A DNA stretch of 64,000 bases from an uncultured Methanobrevibacter sp. (GCF_946184425.1 NZ_CAMHFP010000003.1:1-64000), one strand, 5' to 3'. Numbered from the stretch's first letter, positions 19,063-28,929 are shown. The notes: generated by a model not told the origin, from the letters alone. Made by a program: numbers and translations.

Positions 19063-22000
19063 TCAGAAAGGAATACAAGATTCTTCAATAAATGTTTTAA
19101 AAATATAAAATAAGTTATTCCAATCAATTTCAATGTTATATTGATTAATAAGATAAGGAATATTGCCTAAACAGTAATACATATTTGCAAAGAATTTATC
19201 TGAAAAATAAACATTTGTGGTAATCGAATCATGTATTATTAAAAGAAAATCTTCTTTAATAATTTCATCATCATATATTTTAAACAAATCTGGATATGTC
19301 ATGCAATCATGATTCCCATTTTGTAATCTAGCTAAATCTAAATGGGTTAATCCTTCTAATTTAATTTCATCTAAATCATTGCTTTTCAAATAACCTCTTT
19401 CTAGAATTGTTTTATCAGATTCATCGGGTATTCTATCATCATCCTTACATTTTTCATACATTATGTCATTCTCCTCAAAAAATTGAATGCATCCATTAGG
19501 AACATTATAAACTCTTAATTTAAGGAATTTAAGATGAAGTAATAACTGTTTTTTATAATTTGACTTTAAAATATGATTAATATTGTTGAAATCTATTTCT
19601 CGGCTTGAATTAAATTTGAAGAAGTTCTTAAAAACAATTTTTTCGGGAAACTTATTAATTTTATCTTCATCTAGATAACCAATTTGTGAATCAAAATCTA
19701 AATCATAAGAATCTAATATTCTTTCAATTTTATCAGGTGCTTTTTCAGCTATATAATCCAAACTTAGATGGTGGATTCCTTTTTCTGATTTATTCATCGT
19801 ATTCAAAATTAAATTCATCGATTCTTCTTCAAGAATACAACCATGTTTTTCAAAAATCAATAAAGCGGTATCTAGTGTTTCGACACTATAATCTTTGTGA
19901 AAAGAATACATATTAAAATATTTAAAGATTTCAGAGTAATCGAAATCTACTTTTAACGTATTATTGAATCTTAAATATCCTAACAATTCAATATATAAAT
20001 CACAACTCATTTTATTTAAATTATTTTTTATATGCTCTGAAAGAGTAGATTTTAAATAAATGTTTTCATCTTCTAGATATCCACATTGATATATTCTCAA
20101 TTTAGCACCATTCAATATATTCCGCGCAGGCATTGTGCGAATTTTTAATTCATCTAATATTTTGTTAAATTCCATATCATCAGACCAATTCCAAGATTTA
20201 TTAACAAAATTATCAATAAATGGATAATATTTGGAATTTTCACAATTATTAATCCAAACATACGCTAAATAGTCCTCAAGTAATCTATAATTAAATTCAT
20301 AACGGATAATATCCTCAATAACATTCTCATCTGCAATTTCACAATCTTCTTCAGAATAGAATAATTTTTCAATATCCCATTCTCTGTTTAATTCTTGGAT
20401 TAGTTCTTCTTCATCATAGTATTCATTTTCTAGTAATTTTTCAAATGAATATACATTTTTTTCTTTATAATATTGATATAAACTCCACATTACACCATTA
20501 CTATAAATATCACTTTCATTATATCCATTCCAATCTGCATATCTAAAAATTTGATAAAATAAACTAAAATTATCAAAATAGTCATTTCTATCAACAATCA
20601 TATAAATTAGAATAAAAGAATAATATTGATAAATATTTAAAGTATTTGGATAACCTTTCAATATTTTTCTTAGATTTAAATAAAAAATTTTGACAGATTC
20701 AAAATCAAAATTGCTGCTTAGTTCTTTAAAGGTTTCAAAGTTTGAATATTTCCTTAAAACTTCTTTGACGAACTCTTCATCTTGAAAATCAATTGTATGG
20801 AATCTAGATAGATATTCAATGTTTATTGATAAAATATTTTCCTTAATACGGTCTAATATTCTATTACTTGCATCTAATTTAATTCTTAAATAATTATTAA
20901 AACTATCATGGAATAAGTTTAATCTATTCATTGCTGAATTGAATAAATAAGGATGTTCCTCTATGAATTCAAAAAGCATTTCCGAGTTATCTTCATCCAA
21001 CAAACTTGAAATCTCTTCTGTTAAAACGTAAGAAGGAATAGTTAAAAATATCTTTAATAAATTTTTATATTTAATTTTTCTGATAATCTTATCATAATAA
21101 TCATTAATTGATTCTATTTTCTCAGAATATTCAGATAAATCCCCTCCATTTTTAATGTGCTCTGCAAGATAATATATAATAATGGGATAACCAGCGGTAA
21201 CATCATATAATTTTTCATAATAGTCGTTTAATGAAGGATATTCTTCATTTAAATAGTAATATGTTTCATCTTTAAACCAATTTCTTATTGTATGTTTATT
21301 TTTCATTTCGGAATAATTTCTAAGAGGTCTTGAAAAAATTATAGTTTTTGTATTGTCTAAACATTCAATGAAATTTATAAAAAATTCTAATTGATCTTCC
21401 CTATAATTTTCAACATGATCTAATCCATCAATGAGTAATATTCTATTTGATTCTTCCAATTTTTGGATGATTTCCTCTTGTGAATGTAAAGATGAATTTT
21501 TAAATAGTTCACATGATAAATTTTGTAAAAAATTATAAAAAACTACTCGATCGTCCTTGTAAAGATCATCATTTCCTATGTGGAATCTATAAATAAGTGT
21601 ATTTTCATATTTGTCTTCAAATTCACTTACTAAATGACTTTTTCCAATTCCTGGGGGTCCAATACACCAATGAACTCCTTTTTGCACACGATTTTCATCT
21701 GGAATTTTTCTTAAAAGAATAGTTTTTTGATTTAGTTTAATCGGATAAATTGTATATGGAGGTAAATTCTTTTTATGAAATTCAAATTGGCCATTGTGTA
21801 AATTATTATAAATTAAATTATGTACTGATTTTTCTCGATTTATATCAAAATATCTTCCAATTTGTTTTTCTGAATTTGCTATAGTTAATGGGATAAAATA
21901 CACTGAATCAATAAGTTTAGCTTTTATTCCTAAAATTTCATTATCACATTCAAAATTTGATTGGAAAACAACTATATTGGTATCTTCCTTTTTGAAAGGA

Positions 22001-22278
22001 ATATCTTCATATCCCTTAATTTTTACTTTATTTTCTTTAATAGAAACATTATCTATATTAAAATTTTCGTAATCTTTTGCTTGAATATAATAAGTATTAT
22101 TGTCTATATCTTTTAAGATTATGTCATCAAATTTAGTAGTTTTAGACTCATCTCTACTAATTTCAGCATCAATATATGTAATTTTATTGTTCAAATCCAT
22201 TTTATATACAAAGTTAAGGTAAACCCATTTTTGATAACCATAACCTTTAAAAGCATTTCTTGTAATTGTATTTCCCAT
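19063..22278 (-). CDS. STAND-type NTPase with N-terminal Cap4/DUF4297-like nuclease domain, 1071 aa
   Basis: The N-terminus (about 1-135) resembles PD-(D/E)xK nuclease effectors of the Cap4/DUF4297 type: an ARNAFKGYGYQ-like opening (TRNAFKGYGYQKWVYLNF), acidic E39, D51-D52 in KFDDIIL, and the IQAK68 motif in YYIQAKDY. A P-loop NTPase follows, with Walker A GPPGIGKS at 207-214 and Walker B ILLIDGLDHV at 280-289, typical of STAND ATPases. The remaining 600 residues are predicted helical and probably form the sensor. This is the layout of Avs-type antiphage proteins: sensing a phage protein leads to oligomerisation and DNA cleavage. The gene faces the three-gene operon at 22.4 kb across 85 bases. 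Nuclease assignment is by motif only. Confidence 0.7.
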   Translation of the reverse strand: MGNTITRNAFKGYGYQKWVYLNFVYKMDLNNKITYIDAEISRDESKTTKFDDIILKDIDNNTYYIQAKDYENFNIDNVSIKENKVKIKGYEDIPFKKEDTNIVVFQSNFECDNEILGIKAKLIDSVYFIPLTIANSEKQIGRYFDINREKSVHNLIYNNLHNGQFEFHKKNLPPYTIYPIKLNQKTILLRKIPDENRVQKGVHWCIGPPGIGKSHLVSEFEDKYENTLIYRFHIGNDDLYKDDRVVFYNFLQNLSCELFKNSSLHSQEEIIQKLEESNRILLIDGLDHVENYREDQLEFFINFIECLDNTKTIIFSRPLRNYSEMKNKHTIRNWFKDETYYYLNEEYPSLNDYYEKLYDVTAGYPIIIYYLAEHIKNGGDLSEYSEKIESINDYYDKIIRKIKYKNLLKIFLTIPSYVLTEEISSLLDEDNSEMLFEFIEEHPYLFNSAMNRLNLFHDSFNNYLRIKLDASNRILDRIKENILSINIEYLSRFHTIDFQDEEFVKEVLRKYSNFETFKELSSNFDFESVKIFYLNLRKILKGYPNTLNIYQYYSFILIYMIVDRNDYFDNFSLFYQIFRYADWNGYNESDIYSNGVMWSLYQYYKEKNVYSFEKLLENEYYDEEELIQELNREWDIEKLFYSEEDCEIADENVIEDIIRYEFNYRLLEDYLAYVWINNCENSKYYPFIDNFVNKSWNWSDDMEFNKILDELKIRTMPARNILNGAKLRIYQCGYLEDENIYLKSTLSEHIKNNLNKMSCDLYIELLGYLRFNNTLKVDFDYSEIFKYFNMYSFHKDYSVETLDTALLIFEKHGCILEEESMNLILNTMNKSEKGIHHLSLDYIAEKAPDKIERILDSYDLDFDSQIGYLDEDKINKFPEKIVFKNFFKFNSSREIDFNNINHILKSNYKKQLLLHLKFLKLRVYNVPNGCIQFFEENDIMYEKCKDDDRIPDESDKTILERGYLKSNDLDEIKLEGLTHLDLARLQNGNHDCMTYPDLFKIYDDEIIKEDFLLIIHDSITTNVYFSDKFFANMYYCLGNIPYLINQYNIEIDWNNLFYIFKTFIEESCIPF

Positions 22279-22363
22279 AAATAAAAGTTAATTTTATAAG
22301 ATTAAATAGGTTGTGTTAAATCTCAACATAATTATTTAAATAAAATCTATTATAGTAATAATT

Positions 22364-23887
22364 ATGGATGAATATGAGTTATTAGTAAAAAGTGGAAACA
22401 TTGGAATTTATAATAGCTGCGAAGTAACTGAATTAGTTATTATGGAACCAAATGAAATTATTTATAATTTATATACTATCTGCGTTTTCCAAGAAAAAAA
22501 TGTCAGTCCTGAAAAACATAAATATGACAGATTCTGTAAGAAGATAAATCTTGATGATTGTTCAATTGCTATTTTTCAATATGAATTAACATTATCAGAA
22601 ATTAAAGAGAATTTTGAAAAACTTATCCATGAATATAAATGGATTTCTAATCGTGAAGGAGAATATTCCATTAAGGATAATAATCTAAAAAGGCTTAATA
22701 AACAATTCATCCCTTCTATTGAAGATAATAGGTTAAATCATGTTTTGAAAAATAATTTTTATTCAGGTTCATATATTCTGGAATTTTTTGATGAAAAAAA
22801 GAAGTTTGATTTTCTCACAGGAGATGAAGAACATTTTGAAAAAATATCTAAAAAAATTCATAAACGGCTTCCTATAAATCTATTTAAAGTAAGAGACAGG
22901 TTAGGAAACTTTATTTTTCAATTTCCAGTTAATATATTAAATGTTAAAACAAAAGTTGCATCAGATTCATGGGAGTCTCTAAATTTTAATTTAGATTGGC
23001 ATCATTTAATTAAGGATAATTATCCAGATTGTATTTTAGAAGTTGATTCAATACTGGATAACAACCATATTGGCACCAATTTTGAAGAATATAATGGAAA
23101 TGGCTTTCAAGAAGTGAATGCCGGTAATGTTGATTCATTAGTAAATATAAAAATCTGGAGAAAAAATCCAAAATTATTATTATATTCTGATTCGGGCAAT
23201 TATATAAAATCAATTGGCTTTTCTATATCAATTGGAGGTCAAAATGTAAGATATTTTATGAATGATGGTGAAAAAGTGTTTATTAATTTATATTCAAAAG
23301 ATTTAGAGTCATCAGTTGAAAATCAAAAATATTATCAATATATTGAGAATTCAATAGGTATTAAAGAAAAAGAGTTGCTTGAAAAAACATTATCATTTAA
23401 ACAGTATACTCCATTTAAGAATAAATCAGAAGGAATTGGGGATTTAAGAAGATTGATTCGAGAAAATGGTAAGAATGGAGTATATTTATGGGATCCATTT
23501 TTAAGCTTCAAAGATATTGTTAACACGTTATTTTACTGTCCTTTTGAGGGTGTTGCTTTGAAAGCGTTAGGATCCAAAAAATTAAATAAAGATGAATTGA
23601 ATAATCAAAAAGATTTATTTTCAAATTTGAATAGTAATTTTAAAGGTTTAAATTTAGAATTTAGGATTCAACAAAGTGAAAAGGCACATGATCGTTTTTT
23701 AATATTTCCAGGCAATTCTAAAAGATATGAACAACCAAAGGTTTATTCACTTGGAACATCTTTAAATTCATTTGGACGCAATTATCATATATTGCAAGAA
23801 GTTTTACATCCTCAGGCGGTTGTTAGGGTATTTGATAAAATTTGGGAAGAATCAAAGGAGAATTCAATATGGAAATATCCAGAATAA
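22364..23887 (+). CDS. Phospholipase-D-like domain protein, possibly VPA1262 family, 507 aa
   Basis: The C-terminal 150 residues look like half of a PLD-type nuclease fold: VYLWDPFLSFKDIVNTLFY, then H442-D-R-F-L-I-F and SLGTSLNSFGRN, which correspond to the HxK and GSxN positions of PLD enzymes (here HDR). The N-terminal 300 residues resemble, as far as I can judge, the VPA1262 family found in bacterial defence islands. No membrane segment is seen. The ATG at 22364 has no clear ribosome site, so the mRNA may be leaderless from a promoter shared with the STAND gene. The last 19 bases overlap the next gene, implying one operon and coupled translation. Confidence 0.55.
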   Translation: MDEYELLVKSGNIGIYNSCEVTELVIMEPNEIIYNLYTICVFQEKNVSPEKHKYDRFCKKINLDDCSIAIFQYELTLSEIKENFEKLIHEYKWISNREGEYSIKDNNLKRLNKQFIPSIEDNRLNHVLKNNFYSGSYILEFFDEKKKFDFLTGDEEHFEKISKKIHKRLPINLFKVRDRLGNFIFQFPVNILNVKTKVASDSWESLNFNLDWHHLIKDNYPDCILEVDSILDNNHIGTNFEEYNGNGFQEVNAGNVDSLVNIKIWRKNPKLLLYSDSGNYIKSIGFSISIGGQNVRYFMNDGEKVFINLYSKDLESSVENQKYYQYIENSIGIKEKELLEKTLSFKQYTPFKNKSEGIGDLRRLIRENGKNGVYLWDPFLSFKDIVNTLFYCPFEGVALKALGSKKLNKDELNNQKDLFSNLNSNFKGLNLEFRIQQSEKAHDRFLIFPGNSKRYEQPKVYSLGTSLNSFGRNYHILQEVLHPQAVVRVFDKIWEESKENSIWKYPE

Positions 23888-25314
23888 TAACTAATTTGGA
23901 AGATTTCAATCAGGTTTCATCAGATAATGATTTAGATTTTATTATTGAAGATTTGTCTAAATTTTCTTTTGAAGATTTTATTTATATTGAATATGTTGGA
24001 AATAGTGAAAGTTTAGATATACGGGAGTTATTGAGAAAATTAATTAATAAAATAGATGATGTTTTTAAGGAAAATTCAATTGAGAAAAAATTAGCTATTA
24101 TTAAATCATTAGTTCAAATATTTCAAAAAGGGCTTGATGAAATTAATTTAAGTTATTTTTTCATATTTTTACATGCCAATAGTCGAATAGATTTGCCTAT
24201 TGGGGATTTAGTTAATAAATATGATTTAAATGATGAATTCAATGAAATTCTTATAAAAATATTTGAAATTTTGAACAATATTAAAATTCATGTTGCTGAT
24301 GAAGCTTTATCTATGTATTTTGATAAATTAAATGCTCTTAATTGGGAAGAAACTCTAATTACTTCATTAAGAGAAATAGATTTTGAAAAATATAATCCTT
24401 TAATAAGAAATACTAAATTTATATTGCCTAATCATTTTTATCAAATGATTTATGTATTGCAAAAATATAATTTAGAATTATTTGAAAAGTTATTAACTTC
24501 AGATAATGTATTTTCTTTGGTTCTAATTATCAAATGCTTGTCCTTTAATCAAATAAATTCATTTTTCATAAATCATGAAATTAAGGAAAAAACATTACTT
24601 TGTTTTTTAATGAAGTTTTTAAGAGCATCTTCGGATGATATTGAGAATTATCGTGACATGGTTGTAGAAATGTGTATTTGCTTATATAAATTGAATAAAA
24701 CTCTCTTCAATGGATTAATGGATATTTTTATGTATAATGAATTTTTCAATGAAGTAATTGGAGTGATGTTTTGCAAACTATCTAAAGATAATCTTAACAT
24801 TTTAATTGAATCAATTCCATTGAATGATAATGTTGAATGGATTAATGTTAGGACAAAAATGTTAAATGAATGCAGTGAATGTGAGAATTCTGAATATATT
24901 AATGAATTAATTTATACTAAATGGAATAATCACCTTTCGAATTCGTTTAATGAGAAAAATAAGGGTTTGAATATTCTTTGCACTGATTTTTGTAATTTTA
25001 TCATTGCTTATTATTTCCATAACTATGATAATGATAAGTTATTGGATTCCATGAAAGAGTTATTTGTTAAGCTTAAAAACTTGGATAGTGAATGGTCATA
25101 TAATATTTTACATCATAGAAATAAATTTTTCGTATATTACTCTAAATTATTTATTTTCAGTGTCATTTATGAATTTAATAAGTTGAATGATGATGAAATT
25201 AAAGCGTATTATAATGAATTTTATGATGAGTATGTTTTGTTTAAAAAATTTTTAGATAATAAAAAAGAAGACTTTTTAGATAGGTTTGAAGAGAATTTAT
25301 TGGGTAAATTATAG
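23869..25314 (+). CDS. Unknown helical protein, 481 aa, second gene of putative defence operon
   Basis: No family is recognised. The protein is rich in leucine, isoleucine, asparagine and glutamate, with many amphipathic helices (for example EFNEILIKIFEILNNIKIHV and ALYKLNKTLF-like segments). It looks like a helical-repeat scaffold. No catalytic motif, membrane segment or signal peptide is visible. The ATG at 23869 has an excellent AAAGGAG site and overlaps the upstream gene by 19 bases; a TTG at 23842 was rejected. Coupling to a PLD-like protein and an HEPN protein suggests a structural or sensing role in the same complex, which is inference. Confidence 0.6.
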   Translation: MEISRIITNLEDFNQVSSDNDLDFIIEDLSKFSFEDFIYIEYVGNSESLDIRELLRKLINKIDDVFKENSIEKKLAIIKSLVQIFQKGLDEINLSYFFIFLHANSRIDLPIGDLVNKYDLNDEFNEILIKIFEILNNIKIHVADEALSMYFDKLNALNWEETLITSLREIDFEKYNPLIRNTKFILPNHFYQMIYVLQKYNLELFEKLLTSDNVFSLVLIIKCLSFNQINSFFINHEIKEKTLLCFLMKFLRASSDDIENYRDMVVEMCICLYKLNKTLFNGLMDIFMYNEFFNEVIGVMFCKLSKDNLNILIESIPLNDNVEWINVRTKMLNECSECENSEYINELIYTKWNNHLSNSFNEKNKGLNILCTDFCNFIIAYYFHNYDNDKLLDSMKELFVKLKNLDSEWSYNILHHRNKFFVYYSKLFIFSVIYEFNKLNDDEIKAYYNEFYDEYVLFKKFLDNKKEDFLDRFEENLLGKL

Positions 25315-25371
25315 TTTTACAAATATATTTAATAATTTAATTGATTTAAATCATTTATGGGGATATTTATT

Positions 25372-26838
25372 ATGAATACAAATTTTATTGGATGGGAACT
25401 GTTGGAAAAACCTATTAACATATGTTTATTAGGAGGAGAGTATCTTTTAGAAAATAACATTAATTTATTCAATATAATATTTAAGAGAAATGAAAATTAT
25501 GAGTTAACCGCTATCCTAAATGGTTTTATTGATGAAAATATTGGGCGTAAAGTCAATATTTTTTTTAAATCTATTGAGAATAATAAAATTGTCATCAAAT
25601 CATTAAATGGGCATGATATTACATTCCAATATAATGTTAGAGATTATAGTTATCATCAGGTTCATTATGCTGTGAAATTAGATATTCTGTATTTGAGAAT
25701 TGGTGAAATTGATGAAGAAAAAGTCGAATGGAAATCTAGATGGTATATTAATGGATCCGATTTAATTTTACTAAGGAATCCAATATATACTATAGAAAAG
25801 GGTTCTAATTTTAAAAGGTTAAATGATGTTGGAGAGTTAATTATTAATACAGATTCGGAATTTAATCATTTTGTTTCCAGTTATTTTGTTGTTAAACCAG
25901 ACACTCTAAATCAGTTCATTGTATCAAAAATTTCAAATAAATTCAATCCTCAATGGTCTAAAAAGATGAGTATTGATTTTTTTAGAGAATTCGGATTTCA
26001 CAGTAAAGAACAAATTAATTTAATTGAAAATGTTTTATCTTTTGCTTTTGGAAGGTCATTAATTGATATTGGGGAAAGTCATTTTGATAAAAATGGTAGT
26101 TTAATTTATTATAAAGCATATTCTCCAAGAATTTCCCATACCATTAATTTAAAATATATCTGCGATATGGGACCTAATTGTCCATTATTTTATACTTTTT
26201 TTGACATGAGACATGAAAATGATTTAGCGTTTATAATTGACAAATGTGAAGAAAGCAATGTTAATTATTATAATGTATTTAATTACTTAAGGGAATCTTT
26301 TAATTTGCCTCCTTTGTCTGAAATTGTTTTAATTGCTGGAGCATTGGAATTTTTAGCAGAAAATTGGTTACAAAATAATTCTAGTGGTAAACATGAGCAC
26401 ATGCCTCAAGAAGATTTTGAAAATCTAATTTCTGATGAATTAAACAGTTGTCATGAGAAATTTGAAGAATATGGAGTTAAAAGAATTGATGATTTAATGG
26501 ATAATATTAAAGGAGCATATAAAAAACAAGGTTCCAAAAAATTAGATTTATTTTTTGATGAGTTAGGTATTACTCTGGGGAAAATTGAAGAGCCTGCAAT
26601 ACAGTATAGGCATACTCCGGCTCATGGTAGAATAATGAATTTAAAAATGGCTCGAAAATTTTCGTTAAGGACATTGTCCTACAGGTTGTTATTGAATAGA
26701 TGTATATTGAAATCTTTAAATTTTGAAGGATACTATTGGGATTTTTTCTCTAAATCTTATAAGAATCTAAGTGAATCTATAGATAAAGAAGATTTTAATA
26801 AAGTTCGAGATTCTGTGAAATTTATAAAAGATAATTAG
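25372..26838 (+). CDS. ApeA-like HEPN domain protein, 488 aa
   Basis: The N-terminal two thirds is beta-rich and resembles the ApeA N-terminal type domain (GWELLEKPINICLLGGEYLL, then FYTFFDMRHENDLAFIIDKC). The C-terminal 170 residues are helical and carry a HEPN-type RX4-6H motif, R413-HTPA-H418 in IQYRHTPAHGRIMN, the active site of HEPN RNases. ApeA proteins are abortive-infection RNases in bacteria. The ATG at 25372 is chosen because GGGGAT lies upstream; an ATG at 25357 would add five residues. It follows the helical gene by 57 bases, so it is probably the third gene of the operon. Confidence 0.6.
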   Translation: MNTNFIGWELLEKPINICLLGGEYLLENNINLFNIIFKRNENYELTAILNGFIDENIGRKVNIFFKSIENNKIVIKSLNGHDITFQYNVRDYSYHQVHYAVKLDILYLRIGEIDEEKVEWKSRWYINGSDLILLRNPIYTIEKGSNFKRLNDVGELIINTDSEFNHFVSSYFVVKPDTLNQFIVSKISNKFNPQWSKKMSIDFFREFGFHSKEQINLIENVLSFAFGRSLIDIGESHFDKNGSLIYYKAYSPRISHTINLKYICDMGPNCPLFYTFFDMRHENDLAFIIDKCEESNVNYYNVFNYLRESFNLPPLSEIVLIAGALEFLAENWLQNNSSGKHEHMPQEDFENLISDELNSCHEKFEEYGVKRIDDLMDNIKGAYKKQGSKKLDLFFDELGITLGKIEEPAIQYRHTPAHGRIMNLKMARKFSLRTLSYRLLLNRCILKSLNFEGYYWDFFSKSYKNLSESIDKEDFNKVRDSVKFIKDN

Positions 26839-26841
26839 TAA

Positions 26842-26919
26842 TTATTCGTCACCTTTATAATCGGGATAATTTTCATTTTTAAATTGGTTGTTAAAATTAC
26901 CAAAATTCTTTTGAGGCAT
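26842..26919 (-). CDS. Possible 25-aa micro-ORF
   Basis: A short minus-strand frame (MPQKNFGNFNNQFKNENYPD and five more residues) sits between the HEPN gene and the DUF2971 gene. It has a clean ATG and stop, but no family and no strong ribosome site (only ttag/attag upstream). It may be a relic or chance. Confidence 0.15.
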   Translation of the reverse strand: MPQKNFGNFNNQFKNENYPDYKGDE

Positions 26920-26958
26920 AATACTAATTGTGAATATATGTAAATATTATTAAGATTA

Positions 26959-27762
26959 TTATTCATACGGAATATAAGTCAAATTAAAACTTGAATTATC
27001 TTTAATCATTCTATAGACTGGGATAGCTCTTATTTCGCAAAGTTTTTTGATATAATATGCATCTTTGTCATCAATTTTATATCCTAAATAAACGGATTTC
27101 GGTGTTAAAAATTTAATATGGGGTTTATTATCATACCATATAATCTTAAATAGTTGTTTTGGATTTTTAAGCATAATTATTCTCCATTCTTGTTCATATT
27201 CCCATTCTAGAGATTTATTGGTAAATGTTTCGATAGATGATTTTCCAATATCTGCTTTAGCAATTATTTTAGGCAAAATTTCTTTATTTCTTTCTTCTGT
27301 GACATAAGCTATTGGGAAAAAAATTTCTTTTAGTAAATCATCATCTTTAAAATCATACTCCACACAAATTCCTTTATGTTCGCCCCCATAATGGTGCCAC
27401 ATGGGTGTTATATCGTTTTTTTCACTGAAACAAGCAATATAAACTCGATTTTTCATATCTTGATTTGCTTCATAAAAAAGGCTTTTAATACCTTTTTTGT
27501 CCAAATTAGGGTTTCTTATAGGGTTATTATAAAATTCATCTAAATCATATAACAAATCACCTTCGAAAGGGTCATTTAAATCTTTTATTTCTCGCAAATA
27601 CATTAAATCATCTAAAATTAATGTTTTTGCATGTTTAACACGTGTATATTGAAAAATTTTTGTTAAGTGCTGATTTTTACAGTCAATCCATTCTTTTTCA
27701 TTATCCGCTTCAATTTTAAAATAATTATCAAAAAATTCATTTCTCCATTTTTTTTCTTCCAT
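26959..27762 (-). CDS. DUF2971 domain protein, 267 aa
   Basis: It matches the DUF2971 pattern: an early FQYTRVKHAKTLILDDLMYL followed by LREIKDLNDPFEG, then VYIACFSEKNDITPMWHHYG and HKGICVEYDF, and a later EWEYEQEWRII-like block (LEWEYEQEWRIIM). The family is common in defence and mobile islands; its activity has not been firmly established to my knowledge. It is a soluble cytoplasmic protein with AT-rich codon use like its neighbours. It is divergent from the FRG-domain gene, with 72 bases between starts, so the two may share a regulatory region or form a pair. Confidence 0.8.
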   Translation of the reverse strand: MEEKKWRNEFFDNYFKIEADNEKEWIDCKNQHLTKIFQYTRVKHAKTLILDDLMYLREIKDLNDPFEGDLLYDLDEFYNNPIRNPNLDKKGIKSLFYEANQDMKNRVYIACFSEKNDITPMWHHYGGEHKGICVEYDFKDDDLLKEIFFPIAYVTEERNKEILPKIIAKADIGKSSIETFTNKSLEWEYEQEWRIIMLKNPKQLFKIIWYDNKPHIKFLTPKSVYLGYKIDDKDAYYIKKLCEIRAIPVYRMIKDNSSFNLTYIPYE

Positions 27763-27834
27763 AGTACTATATTTATTTCACTATTAATAAATAACATAAT
27801 GTATTTATTATCTTGAGATAAAAAATTTTATCAT

Positions 27835-28929
27835 ATGTCTTATAATGAATTCATTAAGGAAATTGAAATTAATAATTATGATGATTTAGTTAAGAGTATC
27901 CAAGGAAAATCTAAGAAATGTGATGATCTTCGTGATAAATTTATATTTAGAGGTGTTGAAGATAGTGAGTTTCAGTTAATTCCTTCTGCTCTTCGTGGAG
28001 ATAATATTAATGATTTTGTTGATGAATCATTTGATATTACCTTATGGATTAATTCAGAAAATGTGGATGAATTTAATTGTATCACTGGAATTAATTTAGA
28101 GTATAGTGAAGGATTATTATATCCTGTTAGATTTAATAAATATCTTGAAGCATTAGATCATGATATTGTCAGTCAAGTTCATTCTTTTGGAGAAATACAG
28201 TTTAGAAAAGAACTCAATGCATTAATGAATTTTTTAAATTATACAGATAAGTCAGGATTAAAAATTCCAATCAAGCAGGAAACACGTGAATTAATCGAAC
28301 ATGATATTCGAAAAAAATTTGATGGAAATTCTCATTGGCCAGATTCTGATTTTTATGAGGTAATATCATTAGCTCAACATTATGGCATACCAACAAGAGC
28401 TCTAGATTGGTCTTATGATTATAGGGTAGCATTATATTTCGCCGTTAAAAATATATTGGCTGATGATTATTCAATTAATAATACTCCAGATAATGCAGTA
28501 TTATGGGCATTTAATTATAAGTATTTTGAAGTTAATCCTATGTATGATACTGCAACACCATTTCCAGTTCAATATTATCGGCCCGAATATAATTCAAATC
28601 CAAATTTAAATGCTCAAAAAGGTTTGTTTACATTCATTGTTGATGATTTAGATAATATTTCAAAACAGCCATTTGATGAATTTGTTGTAGATAATTTATC
28701 TGGAAAATTGAATGATTTTATTGGATTTAATGGATCAAGCAGAGTTCATTTGCCAGAAGGTGAAAAAGCATTTTATAAATTCATAATTCCTGAAGATATA
28801 AAACCTGAGATTCTTGATGAATTGTATCATGAGGGTTATTCTGAAGAATATTTGTTTCCGGGTTATGGTGGTGTTAAACAATTTGTTGAAAATAGGATTA
28901 AATTGGATAAATTACTTAATAATCTATGA
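27835..28929 (+). CDS. FRG domain protein, 364 aa
   Basis: The family-defining F38-R39-G40 is present in KFIFRGVEDSEFQLIPSALR. The second conserved block, SLAQHYGIPTRALDWSYDYR followed by VALYFAV, lies near residues 180-205. FRG proteins are found in toxin and antiphage contexts, but a biochemical function is not settled. The long middle part and the C-terminal GYGGVKQFVENRIKLDK are typical of full-length members. The ATG has no strong ribosome site. The gene is head to head with DUF2971. An effector or toxin role is inferred from context. Confidence 0.85.
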   Translation: MSYNEFIKEIEINNYDDLVKSIQGKSKKCDDLRDKFIFRGVEDSEFQLIPSALRGDNINDFVDESFDITLWINSENVDEFNCITGINLEYSEGLLYPVRFNKYLEALDHDIVSQVHSFGEIQFRKELNALMNFLNYTDKSGLKIPIKQETRELIEHDIRKKFDGNSHWPDSDFYEVISLAQHYGIPTRALDWSYDYRVALYFAVKNILADDYSINNTPDNAVLWAFNYKYFEVNPMYDTATPFPVQYYRPEYNSNPNLNAQKGLFTFIVDDLDNISKQPFDEFVVDNLSGKLNDFIGFNGSSRVHLPEGEKAFYKFIIPEDIKPEILDELYHEGYSEEYLFPGYGGVKQFVENRIKLDKLLNNL

